A stretch of 64,000 nt of DNA from Methylotenera oryzisoli_B (GCA_965613685.1 OZ277031.1:1616807-1680806); one strand, 5' to 3'. Numbered from the stretch's first letter, positions 33,232 to 43,667 are shown. Translations and numbers: made by a program. The notes: generated by a model from the sequence alone, not told the origin.

Positions 33232-35200
33232 TCAAATCTCATTAAGTCCAAGTGACCGCAAATATTTGAATGTCTCATCATAAAAATGAGGCTGCCTTGT
33301 TTCATCTTGGCTACTTCCATATGGAACAAATATCACCATTCCTTGACGAGCCCTAGTCAACAAAACTCGGTATGCATTTTTTAAATATCGCTTTGAGTCC
33401 TCGTCATTTACTGTTTGCCACTTAGCTCCTCTAAAAGATCGAAGCAACCACTCTTCCCCGTTATGCCTGAGATCAGCATCCCATGCAACGCAAGTCCAAT
33501 CGAGTTCTAATCCCTGTATGTCAAATTCGGTAGCCACGTCCTCTAAGAAATAAGATGATCGTATGTCATTAGACTCATTAAGAAACCAGTTAATCGGGTC
33601 AATTGAATTTTTTACGTTAATAGCAAATGGCTTTAAACGAATCGCACCAGACGATGCAATTAATCCATAACGTTCAGAGCCTCGGGCCTGCGACCGTATC
33701 CATTTTTTTGCACTCTCGATATCCCTTGTAATACATATTGGAAAAGTGTTCTCAATAACTGAATATAACGCTTTAGCTTTTTCAGAATCACAATCTAAAA
33801 GCGCCTTTACAAAAGCAGCTACTTTTTCAGACCTAAAAGATCGAACAGAGACAGATAAATGAAGGTCTTGATGCAAGCATACTTTTGATGAACTATTTAG
33901 GTCATATAAAGCTTTGCCCTGCGTGTATTCATAATCTGTTAACTTATTCGAAATATGAATATTCCAGCTTGGGAATGATCGTTTAAGAGATGCAAACCAT
34001 TCTTGCAAGCCAGCTTCACCAGTATTGATTTCCTGCCCCCCCACCTATTAAACAAATAATGGTTGCCCAATCTAAATGGCGATCCATAACACTTATTAGA
34101 AATTCAGGCTCGGATTGGTTAAAATTGCTTTTGCCTTTTTTTGTTTTCATAAAAGAGGCTGTTTGCTTTAACGTCCAAGCTCGTTGCGCTTCATCAAAAA
34201 CCACAACTCTTTCAATGGGCGCCTTAGCGTTTTCTAGCGCATCGTCACGAAAATGATGAATATTTTGAATGAATGCTTTAGCTTTTGAAATTGTGCTGCT
34301 TTTCTTTTTCTTTTCACCTTTATCTTTAGCAGTTTCTACCTCATTTCTTGCTAAAGCTTCTCTAAGCACATCAACTAAAGGCCCATTGCCTGAGAGAAAT
34401 ACAGCATGCTCAGAGTCATCCTCGTTATGCCATGAATTGGCTAAATTAAGACCAGCAAGGGTTTTGCCCGCTCCAGGCACCCCAGTTAAAAAGCAAATTG
34501 CTTTCTTGTTATTTTTCTTACAATCTTCAATTATTGAAGAAATAGCTTTTGCTGTTCTTGAAAGGTTGATTGCCCCCGCGTCTGACCTTGAAATCTCCTC
34601 GACATTGTGCCCCTGATACAAGGCTTGAGCCGCCTCAATGATTGTTGGTGTTGGTTTATAAATTGAATCTAGCCAAACATCTGCATTTATTGGATCCTCT
34701 GTTACTTGATAGTTAGCCAAAGAAATTATTTTGGAAAGTGTTTTGCCATTAGTAAATATTGTTTTAGCTAATCCATCCTGATAAAAATCTATAACAGGTA
34801 TTTGATCTTCGGCTTCAGTACAAATAAGAATAGGAACAATTTTTTTGTTGTGGCTTTGTTCATGAAAGTTTTTGAGATCAAGAGCGTAATCCGTTACTTG
34901 TGTAACTGCATGGTTTTCATAGGCATTAGCACCAACCTTAAACTCAATTGCAAATACAACACTTTTCGAAATAACTACACAATCGATGCGCTTACCCATG
35001 CGCGGAATACTGTATTCAAAAATTATTTCACCTGATATTTCTCTTAGCCAGCCCTTGAGTAGGTTAATCTGAATAATCCACGAATTTTTTTGCTGCTCTT
35101 CAAGCGAAAATTCATGGTTAGAAGTTAATTCTCCTAAAATAGATTTCGGTGATTCATCCAAAAAGTCAGATATTATTTTTCTGTAGTAATAACGACTCAT
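33232..35200 (-). pseudogene. DUF2075 nuclease-helicase gene broken by a single-base frameshift
   Basis: Two frames make one protein of about 655 residues. The first (35200 to 34016) has a PD-(D/E)XK-like nuclease core (RIDCVV with Asp73, IEFKVG with Glu86 and Lys88), then a P-loop helicase with FLTGVPGAGKT and VVFDEAQRAW. The second (34044 to 33232) continues with QEINTGEAGLQEW, GLELDWTCVAWD and the C-terminal RAYRVLLTRARQGMVIF. The join is a run of seven G (34036-34042, minus strand): with six G the sequence reads IGGGQEINTGEAGL, the conserved family motif. This domain order occurs in phage-defence proteins. It is AT-richer than its neighbours. It could be a true mutation, phase variation or a sequencing error. 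Confidence 0.8.
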
Positions 35201-35244
35201 CCTAATTATGTCCTTTGCTACTTTATATGATGAAAATACGGCAC

Positions 35245-37443
35245 TTAGAATTCCAGCGGATTGACGTCCACCGACCAGCGCACTTTTGCCGACAAAGGCT
35301 GCGCCCTCAAGCTGAGCAATAATTGTTTAAGCAGGCGCTGCAAAGCCGGACGGCTTGCCGATTGCATCAGCATGTGGGCGCGCTCCATGCCTTTTAAGCG
35401 TTCCATTTGTGGGCGCACTGGATCGTAAATTAACACCTCATTACTCAGGCTGCGCGCCTGTTCAAAAGCGCCGTGCAAAAATTTTTGCACCAAGGCGAAA
35501 TCGTTGGCTTCGGCGCGCAATAAAGCCGTGAACACAAAAGGGGGGAACTGCACCTGCTCCCGCTCTGATAACAAGGCGTTGGCGTAACTGGCGTAATCTT
35601 GACGGCGCAATGCGTTAAATAATTCATGCTCGGGAAACTGCGTTTGTATCATCACCTGTCCAGCGATGGCCGCCCGGCCAGCGCGGCCCGCCACTTGCAT
35701 GAGTTGCGCGAACAAGCGTTCACTGGCGCGAAAATCCGGACTGTGCAGCGCGCTGTCGGTATCGATGACACCGACCAAGGTTAAATTTGGAAAATCGTGG
35801 CCCTTGGCCAGCATTTGCGTGCCGACCAATATGTCTATTTCTTGATTGTGCACTTGCTCTAAAATGTCCAGCAACGCCTCTTTGCGACTCACGCTGTCTC
35901 TATCCACTCGTGCGATGCGTGCGCCAGGTAATATTTGTTGCAAGCTTTGTTCCAGACGCTGGGTACCGTGGCCGGTAGGATGCAAATCGGCATTGCCACA
36001 ACTGGGGCATTGTGGCGGTATTTTTTGCTCGTGGCCGCAGTGATGGCAGCGCAGTTTTCTTTGGCCTAAGTGCACCACCAATCGGCTGCTGCATCGCAAA
36101 CAGGACGCAATCCAATGGCAAGCCGAGCACAATAAAACCGGCGAATAACCCCGCCGATTAATAAACAACAAGCTTTGCTCTTTACGCGCCAAGCGTAACT
36201 TTAGTGAAGCAATCAATTGTGGGCTTAAGCCTTGCTGCAGGTGCACTTTCGTGGTGTCTATGCAATCGATTTGCGGTAATTTTGCTGCCGTCACAGCGCG
36301 CTGATTTAAACTCAGCAAACGGTATTTACCGGTTTGAGCATTGTGCCAAGTTTCCAATGCGGGCGTGGCCGATCCCAACACCACCGGAATGTTCAAGCGT
36401 TTAGCCCGCATCAGCGCCACATCCCGCGCGTGATAGCGCATGCTGTCTTGCTGTTTGTAAGAGCTGTCGTGCTCCTCGTCGATAATAATCAGCTTTAATT
36501 TAGGCATGGGCGTAAAAATGGATAAACGCGTACCAATCACGATTTTTGCTCCCCCCGCTTGGGCCAACTGCCAATGATGTAAGCGCTCGCCCTCGCTTAA
36601 ATGGCTGTGCAAACTGACCAAGGGGAAATGCGCAAAGCGGCTTCTAAAGCGCGCTTCCAATTGTGGGGTTAAATTGATCTCGGGCACCAAGACCAAGACT
36701 TGTGCGTCGTCCTGATCTAACACTTGCTGCATCAAGCGCATGTAGACTTCGGTTTTACCGCTACCGGTAATGCCATGCAGCAACCAAGCTTGAAATTGCT
36801 GGGCGTCTTGCATGATGCTGGACAAAGCTAGAGATTGCTCGTCGTTTAATGCTGGGGCCGCCGGCTGCGCCATACCTAAGGTTTTAACTAAGGCGGCCAC
36901 TTGCTCGCTCTGTGCCCAACCCTCTTCCACTAGTTGCTTGGCCACTTTACGTGCGCTGCTGGAAATGGCATCCAACTCCGATTCCGTCAGCCCCTGTTGG
37001 GTTTGCAATGCCACTAGCACGCGTCGCAAAAGGGTTTGCCTGGCCGGCAACTGCGCCACATCGACTTGACTGCCGACAGGCGTTATTAAGTAGCGGTATT
37101 GTTTACGCGATACCGCTGGTGCTATTTGCCGCATACGGGCAGGCAAACAAGACAGCAAGGCTTGGCCGTAAGGGTAGTGGTAATAGTCGGCGCTGAATTT
37201 TAATAAGCTTAAGGCTTCGCTATCCAAGGCCGGCTCGTCATTAAACACTCGCGTCACGGCCTTGAGTTTATCTAAGGCAAACTCAGACTCATTGGCCATG
37301 CCAACGACGATGCCAATTTGGCTGCGTCGACCAAACGGCACCAGCACACGCTGGCCTATTTGCACGGCTTCGCCATTGCTTAAATAATCGAAAAGTCGAT
37401 CAAGCGGCAAATCTAAGGCAATTTTTAATATGGCTTTTGGCAA
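35245..37443 (-). CDS. priA: Primosomal replication protein N' (helicase PriA)
   Basis: A 732-residue superfamily-2 helicase that restarts stalled forks. It has an N-terminal 3'-end-binding domain (GEAVQIGQRVLVPFGRR), Walker A GITGSGKTEVYM, DEEHDSSYKQQD, and the zinc-binding Cys cluster CSACHWIASCLRC with CHHCGHEQ and PQCPSCG. Full length. It is divergent from argS. Confidence 0.96.
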   Translation of the reverse strand: MPKAILKIALDLPLDRLFDYLSNGEAVQIGQRVLVPFGRRSQIGIVVGMANESEFALDKLKAVTRVFNDEPALDSEALSLLKFSADYYHYPYGQALLSCLPARMRQIAPAVSRKQYRYLITPVGSQVDVAQLPARQTLLRRVLVALQTQQGLTESELDAISSSARKVAKQLVEEGWAQSEQVAALVKTLGMAQPAAPALNDEQSLALSSIMQDAQQFQAWLLHGITGSGKTEVYMRLMQQVLDQDDAQVLVLVPEINLTPQLEARFRSRFAHFPLVSLHSHLSEGERLHHWQLAQAGGAKIVIGTRLSIFTPMPKLKLIIIDEEHDSSYKQQDSMRYHARDVALMRAKRLNIPVVLGSATPALETWHNAQTGKYRLLSLNQRAVTAAKLPQIDCIDTTKVHLQQGLSPQLIASLKLRLARKEQSLLFINRRGYSPVLLCSACHWIASCLRCSSRLVVHLGQRKLRCHHCGHEQKIPPQCPSCGNADLHPTGHGTQRLEQSLQQILPGARIARVDRDSVSRKEALLDILEQVHNQEIDILVGTQMLAKGHDFPNLTLVGVIDTDSALHSPDFRASERLFAQLMQVAGRAGRAAIAGQVMIQTQFPEHELFNALRRQDYASYANALLSEREQVQFPPFVFTALLRAEANDFALVQKFLHGAFEQARSLSNEVLIYDPVRPQMERLKGMERAHMLMQSASRPALQRLLKQLLLSLRAQPLSAKVRWSVDVNPLEF

Positions 37444-37568
37444 TTTATATTCTGGATGATTAATCAGTGGCTAGGCAATTCTTAGCTTATTCAAGACACA
37501 TGATAAAAACACGCGGCTAGTAGGTTAAAATAATGTTCTTAGATTATTAACGTTAAGACCATATTAGT

Positions 37569-39227
37569 TTGAAAGCACATCTTACCCAATTACTGGCCAC
37601 TGCCGCAAAAACTATTGCGCCCGACAGTGCAGATTTAAGCATTTTACTAGAGCGCCCCAAATCAGCCGATCACGGCGATTTTGCCACCAACCTTGCCTTG
37701 GTGCTGGCCAAACCACTAAAACAAAATCCACGTGCCATTGCTACCCAATTGATTGCGGCCTTACCTAGCAGCGACTACATTGCTAAAACCGAAATAGCCG
37801 GTGCCGGTTTTATTAATTTCTTTTTAAATGCCCAATCCCAGCAACAAGTCGTTAAAACCATCCTAAGCGCAGGCGCACAATACGGTCGTAACGCGAACGG
37901 CCAAAAACAAAAAGTCCAAGTGGAATTTGTCTCGGCCAACCCAACCGGTCCATTGCATGTTGGTCATGGTCGCGGCGCGGCGGTAGGGGATTGCCTAGCG
38001 CGATTACTCGACGCAAACGGTTGGGACGTCACCCGTGAGTTTTATTACAACGACGCCGGTGCGCAAATAGACAACCTCACCATCTCGGTCTTAGCGCGTT
38101 GCAAAGGCATCGCCACCGACGACGCCCGCTTTCCTGAAAACGGCTACCGCGGTGAATACATCGCCGACATAGCGGCCGCCTTTTTGGCGAAACAAACCGT
38201 GGTGGCGGACGACATGCAAGTGACCGCCAGCGGCGACATCAACGACGAAACCGCGGTACGCCATTTTGCCGTGGCCTATTTAAGGCACGAGCAAGATTTG
38301 GATTTAACCGCCTTTCAAATCAAATTCGATGTGTTCTCTTTAGAAAGCGCACTGTATGCCGAGGGCAAAGTTGAGAAAACCGTGCAAGCCCTAATTAATA
38401 GCGGCCACACCTATGAACAAGACAACGCGCTGTGGTTAAAAACCACTGCTTTTGGCGACGATAAAGACCGGGTCATGCGCAAAAGCGAAGGCGGCTACAC
38501 TTACTTTGTGCCCGACGTGGCTTACCATGCCGAAAAATGGCGCCGTGGTTTTGTGCGGGTGATTAACGAGCAAGGTGCCGATCACCACAGCACCATCACG
38601 CGCGTGCGGGCTGGCTTGCAAGCCTTGAACGCGGGCATTCCTGCCGGCTGGCCGGATTACGTGTTACACCAAATGGTGACGGTAATGCGCGCTGGCGAAG
38701 AAGTGAAGCTGTCAAAACGTGCCGGTAGCTACGTGACCTTACGCGACCTAATAGAAGAAGTGGGTTGCGATGCTACACGCTATTTCTTGGCGGCGCGGCG
38801 CTCGGATTCGCAATTGGTGTTTGATATCGATTTAGCCCGTGCCCAAACTAACGACAACCCGGTGTTTTACATCCAGTACGCGCACGCGCGTATTTGCAGC
38901 GTGTTAACGCAATGGGGTGGCAAGCAGGCCGATTTGCAGCAGGCCGACTTAAGCCCGCTCACGCAGGCGCATGAAATTGCCTTGATGCAAAGACTAAGCA
39001 GCTACCCTGAAACAGTGGCCGATGCGGCAAGCGATTTAGCCCCCCACACCATCGCTAATTATCTAAAAGAATTGGCCAGTGAATTGCACAGCTATTACAA
39101 CGAATATAAGTTTTTAATTGAAGATGAAGCAGTTAAAATAGCCCGCTTAAGTTTAATTGCGGCGACCCAACAAGTGCTTAAAAATGGCTTGTATTTACTT
39201 GGCGTCAGCGCCCCAGAAAAGATGTAA
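37569..39227 (+). CDS. argS: Arginyl-tRNA synthetase
   Basis: A 552-residue class I synthetase that starts at TTG. The N-terminal additional domain is followed by the HIGH motif NPTGPLHVGHGRG, the KMSK-like VKLSKRAG, and the C-terminal helical anticodon-binding domain. First gene of a plus-strand run argS-SPOR-dsbA. Confidence 0.97.
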   Translation: MKAHLTQLLATAAKTIAPDSADLSILLERPKSADHGDFATNLALVLAKPLKQNPRAIATQLIAALPSSDYIAKTEIAGAGFINFFLNAQSQQQVVKTILSAGAQYGRNANGQKQKVQVEFVSANPTGPLHVGHGRGAAVGDCLARLLDANGWDVTREFYYNDAGAQIDNLTISVLARCKGIATDDARFPENGYRGEYIADIAAAFLAKQTVVADDMQVTASGDINDETAVRHFAVAYLRHEQDLDLTAFQIKFDVFSLESALYAEGKVEKTVQALINSGHTYEQDNALWLKTTAFGDDKDRVMRKSEGGYTYFVPDVAYHAEKWRRGFVRVINEQGADHHSTITRVRAGLQALNAGIPAGWPDYVLHQMVTVMRAGEEVKLSKRAGSYVTLRDLIEEVGCDATRYFLAARRSDSQLVFDIDLARAQTNDNPVFYIQYAHARICSVLTQWGGKQADLQQADLSPLTQAHEIALMQRLSSYPETVADAASDLAPHTIANYLKELASELHSYYNEYKFLIEDEAVKIARLSLIAATQQVLKNGLYLLGVSAPEKM

Positions 39228-39239
39228 GGATTAAAGTGA

Positions 39240-39857
39240 ATGATGAGTAGAGATTACAAACCCAGCCCCGAGCGTTCAAAAAATACCAGCAAAGGCAACC
39301 CGCTTTTTACTGGATTGCTGATAGGCATACTCATGGGTGTAGCGGCTTCATTAGGCGTGGTCATGTTTATTAAAGGCGGTGAAAGCCCTTTTGCTCAACA
39401 AACCAGCAACGAAATCACCAAATCCGTGTCTGAGAAAATGCAAGACCAAGCCATAGCGGATCAGGCCAATGTCGATGCAACGGCTGAAGCCAGCCCCGAT
39501 GGCACACAAAATCGTTTCGATTTTTACACCATATTGCCTGGCAGTGAGAGCAAAGTAAGCGCAGAAGAAGAAATTAAAATTAAGGATGACGCACCGGAAC
39601 CGGCACTGCAAATTAGTTATTACTTGCAAGTCGGCGCTTTTCAAACCGGCGAGGAAGCCGACAACATGAAAGCAAAATTAGCCTTGCAAGGTTTTGAAGC
39701 CGTGGTGCAAACGGCGACCACTGCGGACAAAGCCATATGGCATCGCGTGCGGGTTGGGCCACTGACGAATTTAGATCAAATCAATAAAACAAAAAATGAT
39801 TTGCTTAAAAATGGCTTCAAAGCCGATTTAATTAAAGTGAATCTGGATAACCAATAA
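39240..39857 (+). CDS. SPOR-domain cell-division-type protein
   Basis: A 205-residue protein with one membrane segment (about residues 23-45), a disordered acidic linker, and a C-terminal SPOR domain (YYLQVGAFQTGEEADNMKAK, then WHRVRVGPL). SPOR domains bind denuded septal peptidoglycan, so an FtsN-like division role is likely. It is 12 bp after argS and 42 bp before dsbA, a common betaproteobacterial order. Confidence 0.9.
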   Translation: MMSRDYKPSPERSKNTSKGNPLFTGLLIGILMGVAASLGVVMFIKGGESPFAQQTSNEITKSVSEKMQDQAIADQANVDATAEASPDGTQNRFDFYTILPGSESKVSAEEEIKIKDDAPEPALQISYYLQVGAFQTGEEADNMKAKLALQGFEAVVQTATTADKAIWHRVRVGPLTNLDQINKTKNDLLKNGFKADLIKVNLDNQ

Positions 39858-39899
39858 TACGACGTAGCAAAATTTAGACTCAGGAAAAGGAATCAAATC

Positions 39900-40541
39900 A
39901 TGAAAAAATTGTTGAGCGCATTGCTGTTTTTAGCCTCCTTCCAAGTGTTGGCAGCCGACCCACAAATCGGCAGGGAATTTGATAAAACCCTGCAGATCAT
40001 CCCTACCGACAACCCCAGTAAAATTGAAGTGACCGAGGTATTTTGGTACGGCTGCATCCATTGCTACCAAATGGACCCCTTGCTGAACGACTGGGTAAAA
40101 AAATTACCTGCGGACGTCACGTTTAGACGCATGCCTGGTTTACCCCAACCTACTTGGGCGCCTATGGCAAAAGCCTTTTATGCCATGGAAGACCTAAAGC
40201 TAACGGACAAATTACACGGCGCATTGTTTGATGCCGTCAACAAAGAGAAATCGCTTAATCCTACTAATGAAGCCGCAGCGATAGATTGGATCACTAAGAA
40301 AAGTGGTTTGGATAAAGCCAAGGTAGAAGCCTCATTTAAATCGTTCTCTATGAACAGCAAGCTTAACCAAGCTGCCCAATATTTTCGGGCAACCGGCGCA
40401 ACCGGCGTACCTAGCTTAATCATAGACGGTCGCTTTATTACCTCCAGCACCATGGCCGGTGGTAACCCTGCGGCGCTTAAAACAGCCGATTACATCATCA
40501 ATAATTTACGTGCGGACAAGGCCAACGCCGTAAAAAAATAA
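39900..40541 (+). CDS. dsbA: Thiol:disulfide interchange protein DsbA
   Basis: A 213-residue periplasmic oxidase with a signal peptide (ending VLA, about residue 18), the active site FWYGCIHC and the cis-Pro loop GATGVPSLII. It introduces disulfides into exported proteins. The dipeptide between the Cys is Ile-His rather than the usual Pro-His. A terminator follows. Confidence 0.93.
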   Translation: MKKLLSALLFLASFQVLAADPQIGREFDKTLQIIPTDNPSKIEVTEVFWYGCIHCYQMDPLLNDWVKKLPADVTFRRMPGLPQPTWAPMAKAFYAMEDLKLTDKLHGALFDAVNKEKSLNPTNEAAAIDWITKKSGLDKAKVEASFKSFSMNSKLNQAAQYFRATGATGVPSLIIDGRFITSSTMAGGNPAALKTADYIINNLRADKANAVKK

Positions 40542-40560
40542 GCGCATGGTAGGCAATTAA

Positions 40561-40596
40561 AACCGTTTTTACCTAGGCGTAAAAACGGTTTTTTTA
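40561..40596 (+). terminator. Rho-independent terminator after dsbA
   Basis: AACCGTTTTTAC, loop, GTAAAAACGGTT, then Ts. Confidence 0.88.
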
Positions 40597-40645
40597 TGGC
40601 CATGTTTAATGAAATCGGCTTTATATTTTTAAAAGGCAGACACGC

Positions 40646-41437
40646 ATGAATGTATTTATTACCGGCGCATCCAGTGGCATCGGTGCCGCACTAGCAAGCG
40701 CTTACGTTAGCCAGTATAAAAATGAAGAATTGAATATAGGCTTAGTTGCTAGACGTAGTGAGCACTTACAAAATTTAAAAGTATTGCTAGAAGCGCAGCC
40801 CAATATACGCTGTCATAGCTACCCATTGGATGTGCGCGACCAACAGGCCTTGGCCCTAGCAGCCGGCGATTTCATTGAGCGTGCGGGTGCGCCAGATGTG
40901 CTAATCGCTTGTGCCGGTGTAAGCCGCGGCACCTTAACCGAACACCAGGAAGACATCGCCGCTTTTCAGGCAGTGATGGACATCAATGTGATGGGCATGG
41001 TGCACACCTTTCAACCCTTCATCACGGCCATGCGCGAAGCCGGTGGCGGACAGTTAGTGGGCATAGCCAGTGTCGCTGGCATACGAGGCTTACCCGGTGC
41101 CGGCGCATACAGCGCCAGTAAAGCGGCCGCCATCAGTTACTTGGAAAGCTTGCGGGTAGAAATGGCCCCTAGCAATATCGCCGTCACCACCATCGCGCCT
41201 GGCTACATCCGCACACCAATGACGGATGTGAACACCTACAGCATGCCTTTTTTAATGGATGCCGATGTCGCAGCACAAAAGTTTATAAAAGCCATAGCAG
41301 GCAAACGGCGCTTTGTTGTGATTCCATGGCAAATGGGCTGGCTAGGCCGAATAATGAAATTCATCCCGCCAGTAATATGGGATTGGGCCATGAAAAAAGC
41401 CCCGTATAAACCGAGGCTGGATTGGGATTGGTTGTAG
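40646..41437 (+). CDS. SDR-family oxidoreductase
   Basis: A 263-residue short-chain dehydrogenase. It has GASSGIGAAL (NAD(P) site), CAGVS, the catalytic Ser in IASVAGI and YSASK (Tyr and Lys). A C-terminal hydrophobic stretch (MGWLGRIMKFIPPVIWDW) suggests membrane contact. The substrate is unknown. The argS-SPOR-dsbA-SDR order is conserved in related bacteria. Confidence 0.9.
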   Translation: MNVFITGASSGIGAALASAYVSQYKNEELNIGLVARRSEHLQNLKVLLEAQPNIRCHSYPLDVRDQQALALAAGDFIERAGAPDVLIACAGVSRGTLTEHQEDIAAFQAVMDINVMGMVHTFQPFITAMREAGGGQLVGIASVAGIRGLPGAGAYSASKAAAISYLESLRVEMAPSNIAVTTIAPGYIRTPMTDVNTYSMPFLMDADVAAQKFIKAIAGKRRFVVIPWQMGWLGRIMKFIPPVIWDWAMKKAPYKPRLDWDWL

Positions 41438-41453
41438 TGTACTAAAACCCGTT

Positions 41454-41574
41454 TCACCACGGAGGCACAGAGAAGGTCAAAAACTTGAACGTAGGTCGGG
41501 ATTTATCCCGACAAGCACCATTTTTATCGGCCTTAACGCCGACCTACAAAATCGTGATTTTCTCTGTGGTTAAG
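41454..41574. repeat. REP/MITE-like palindromic element
   Basis: GTAGGTCGG (41491-41499) pairs with CCGACCTAC (41539-41547). Inside are CGGGATTTATCCCG and ATCGGC-GCCGAC stems, and outside CACAGAGAA (41466-41474) pairs with TTCTCTGTG (41559-41567). This nested layout is typical of dispersed bacterial palindromic repeats. Confidence 0.7.
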
Positions 41575-41585
41575 ATTGGGCATTT

Positions 41586-41920
41586 ATCGGGTAATGGGTT
41601 TGTAGCGCAAACGTTTCGGTTTAGCGCCTTTGGCGCCGCACTTGCCGCAGCTCTTTGCGGCATAGTGACGGCGGACATGCCCGCACGGGTACAGAAGGCG
41701 TTCTGATTTAACTTGAGCTTTTTACTAACTATCGGGTAATCGGTTTGTAGCGCAAACGTTTCGGTTTAGCGCCTTTGGCGCCGCACTTGCCGCAGCTCTT
41801 TGCGGCATAGTGACGGCGGACATGCCCGCACGGGTACAGAAGGCGTTCTGATTTAACTTGAGCTTTTTACTCACTACCGAGTAATGGGTTTGTAGCGCAA
41901 ACGTTTCGGTTTAGCGCCTT
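41586..41920. repeat. 145-bp tandem repeat carrying copies of the ettA 3' end
   Basis: Two full units (41586-41730 and 41731-41875) and 45 bp of a third (41876-41920). The third contains the real last codons of ettA. Each unit encodes, on the minus strand, PKRLRYKPITR and a stop, preceded in units 1 and 2 by a Cys-rich stretch (YPCGHVRRHYAAKSCGKCG) that is absent from ettA and has no start codon. The period is not a multiple of 3. Confidence 0.92.
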
Positions 41921-43538
41921 CTTCACCCAAGCGTTTGCGTTTATCGGCTTCGTATTCTTGGTAATTGCCGTTAAAGAAGGTCCACTGTGAATCGCCTTCT
42001 GCGGCCAAAATATGCGTGGCAATGCGATCCAAGAACCACCTGTCATGCGATATCACCAGCACGCATCCAGCAAACTCCAACAAGGCATCTTCTAGCGCAC
42101 GCAAGGTTTCCACGTCCAAGTCATTGGATGGCTCATCGAGCAACAAGACATTGCCACCAGAAATAAGGGTTTTGGCCAGATGCAAACGGCCACGCTCACC
42201 ACCGGAAAGTTGCCCAACGATTTTTTGTTGGTCGCCGCCTTTAAAATTAAAGCGGCCTATGTAGGCGCGCGATGGCGTCTCATAACGACCGACCGTTAAG
42301 ATGTCTGAGCCTCCGGATATTTCATCGAACACGGTTTTAGCATCGCTTAAAGCATCGCGACTTTGATCGACGTAAGCCATTTTTACCGTGCTGCCTATTT
42401 TCACTTCGCCGCTGTCTGGCTGCTCTTTACCGGTAATCATTTTAAACAAGGTGGATTTACCCGCACCGTTAGGGCCTATGATGCCGACAATGGCACCGGC
42501 TGGCACGCTAAAACTCAGGTTGTCCAACAACAATCGGTCTTTAAAGGCTTTACTTACGCCATTGAATTCGATGACTTGGTCACCCAAACGCTCGCCCGCA
42601 GGAATGAAAATCTCCTGTGTTTCATTGCGTTTTTGGTATTCCGCATTGGCCATTTCTTCATAACGGGCTAAGCGTGACTTACTCTTGGCTTGTCGCGCTT
42701 TAGGATTTTGGCGCACCCATTCCAACTCGGTATTAAGGGCTTTACGACGGGACGATTCTTGCGATTCTTCCAAGGCCAAACGCGCTTGTTTTTGATCCAA
42801 CCAACTCGAGTAATTGCCTTTCCAGGGGATGCCGTGGCCACGGTCTAATTCCAATATCCATTCGGCCGCGTTATCCAAGAAATACCTATCGTGCGTCACC
42901 GCCACCACCGTGCCTGGAAAGCGCACTAAGAATTGTTCTAGCCATTCCACCGATTCGGCATCCAAATGGTTGGTGGGCTCATCCAACAACAACATATCGG
43001 GTTTAGACAGCAGCAGTTTGCACAAGGCCACACGGCGTTTCTCACCGCCGGATAAGGGGCCTATTTTTGCGTCCCAAGGCGGTAAACGCAGGGCATCGGC
43101 GGCAATATCGAGTTGCGTACTTAAGTCGCTACCACTGGCAGCAATGATGTTTTCCCACTTGGCTTGCTCTTCCGCGAGCTTATCAAAATCGGCATCCGGT
43201 TCGGCATAGGCCGCGTACACCGCTTCTAGCTTGCCCTGTGCTTCCATCACCTCGCCCATGCCCGACTCCACTTCTTCACGCACGGTTTTATCGGCATCCA
43301 ATTGCGGCTCTTGCGGCAAATAGCCTATGGTCATATTCGGCTGCCATTGCACCTCTCCCTCAAACTCTTTATCCACCCCGGCCATAATGCGCAACACGGT
43401 GGATTTACCCGAGCCGTTTAAACCAAGCAAACCTATCTTAGCGCCAGGAAAAAAAGACAAGGAAATGTCTTTGATGATGGTCTTTTTGGGCGGGACTATT
43501 TTGCTCACACGGAGCATGGACATTACGTATTGAGCCAT
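41874..43538 (-). CDS. ettA: Energy-dependent translational throttle protein EttA (ABC-F)
   Basis: A 554-residue ABC-F ATPase that binds the ribosomal E site and gates elongation by the ADP/ATP ratio. Two ATP domains: GLNGSGKST and LSGGEKRRV, then an arm/linker with charged helices, then GPNGAGKST and LSGGERGRL. It has no membrane part. Length is normal for EttA. Its last 15 codons are part of the downstream 145-bp tandem repeat. Confidence 0.95.
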   Translation of the reverse strand: MAQYVMSMLRVSKIVPPKKTIIKDISLSFFPGAKIGLLGLNGSGKSTVLRIMAGVDKEFEGEVQWQPNMTIGYLPQEPQLDADKTVREEVESGMGEVMEAQGKLEAVYAAYAEPDADFDKLAEEQAKWENIIAASGSDLSTQLDIAADALRLPPWDAKIGPLSGGEKRRVALCKLLLSKPDMLLLDEPTNHLDAESVEWLEQFLVRFPGTVVAVTHDRYFLDNAAEWILELDRGHGIPWKGNYSSWLDQKQARLALEESQESSRRKALNTELEWVRQNPKARQAKSKSRLARYEEMANAEYQKRNETQEIFIPAGERLGDQVIEFNGVSKAFKDRLLLDNLSFSVPAGAIVGIIGPNGAGKSTLFKMITGKEQPDSGEVKIGSTVKMAYVDQSRDALSDAKTVFDEISGGSDILTVGRYETPSRAYIGRFNFKGGDQQKIVGQLSGGERGRLHLAKTLISGGNVLLLDEPSNDLDVETLRALEDALLEFAGCVLVISHDRWFLDRIATHILAAEGDSQWTFFNGNYQEYEADKRKRLGEEGAKPKRLRYKPITR

Positions 43539-43667
43539 GGTATTTTTGTGTTAATTTAAAAAATGACAGCTTAACAGAAAGCCAGCTGACGTGCTCATCG
43601 CCCATAATGGGCCGCATGCGAAAGCGACAAACTGGGTATAATGCGGCAACCACAATAGGCGCGCGCT

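Noticed and set aside
33063..35244. Separate integrated island at tRNA-Gly carrying the DUF2075 gene
   Set aside because: No duplicated tRNA-Gly end or integrase was found near 35200; AT-richness alone is not enough.
41485..41706. A plus-strand gene of 73 codons over the repeat region
   Set aside because: It runs across the palindrome and the 145-bp repeat, has no ribosome site, and is better explained as chance reading of repeat DNA.
41732..41866. A small zinc-ribbon gene in each 145-bp unit (minus strand)
   Set aside because: The frame has no start codon before the Cys-rich part, and a stop lies directly upstream.
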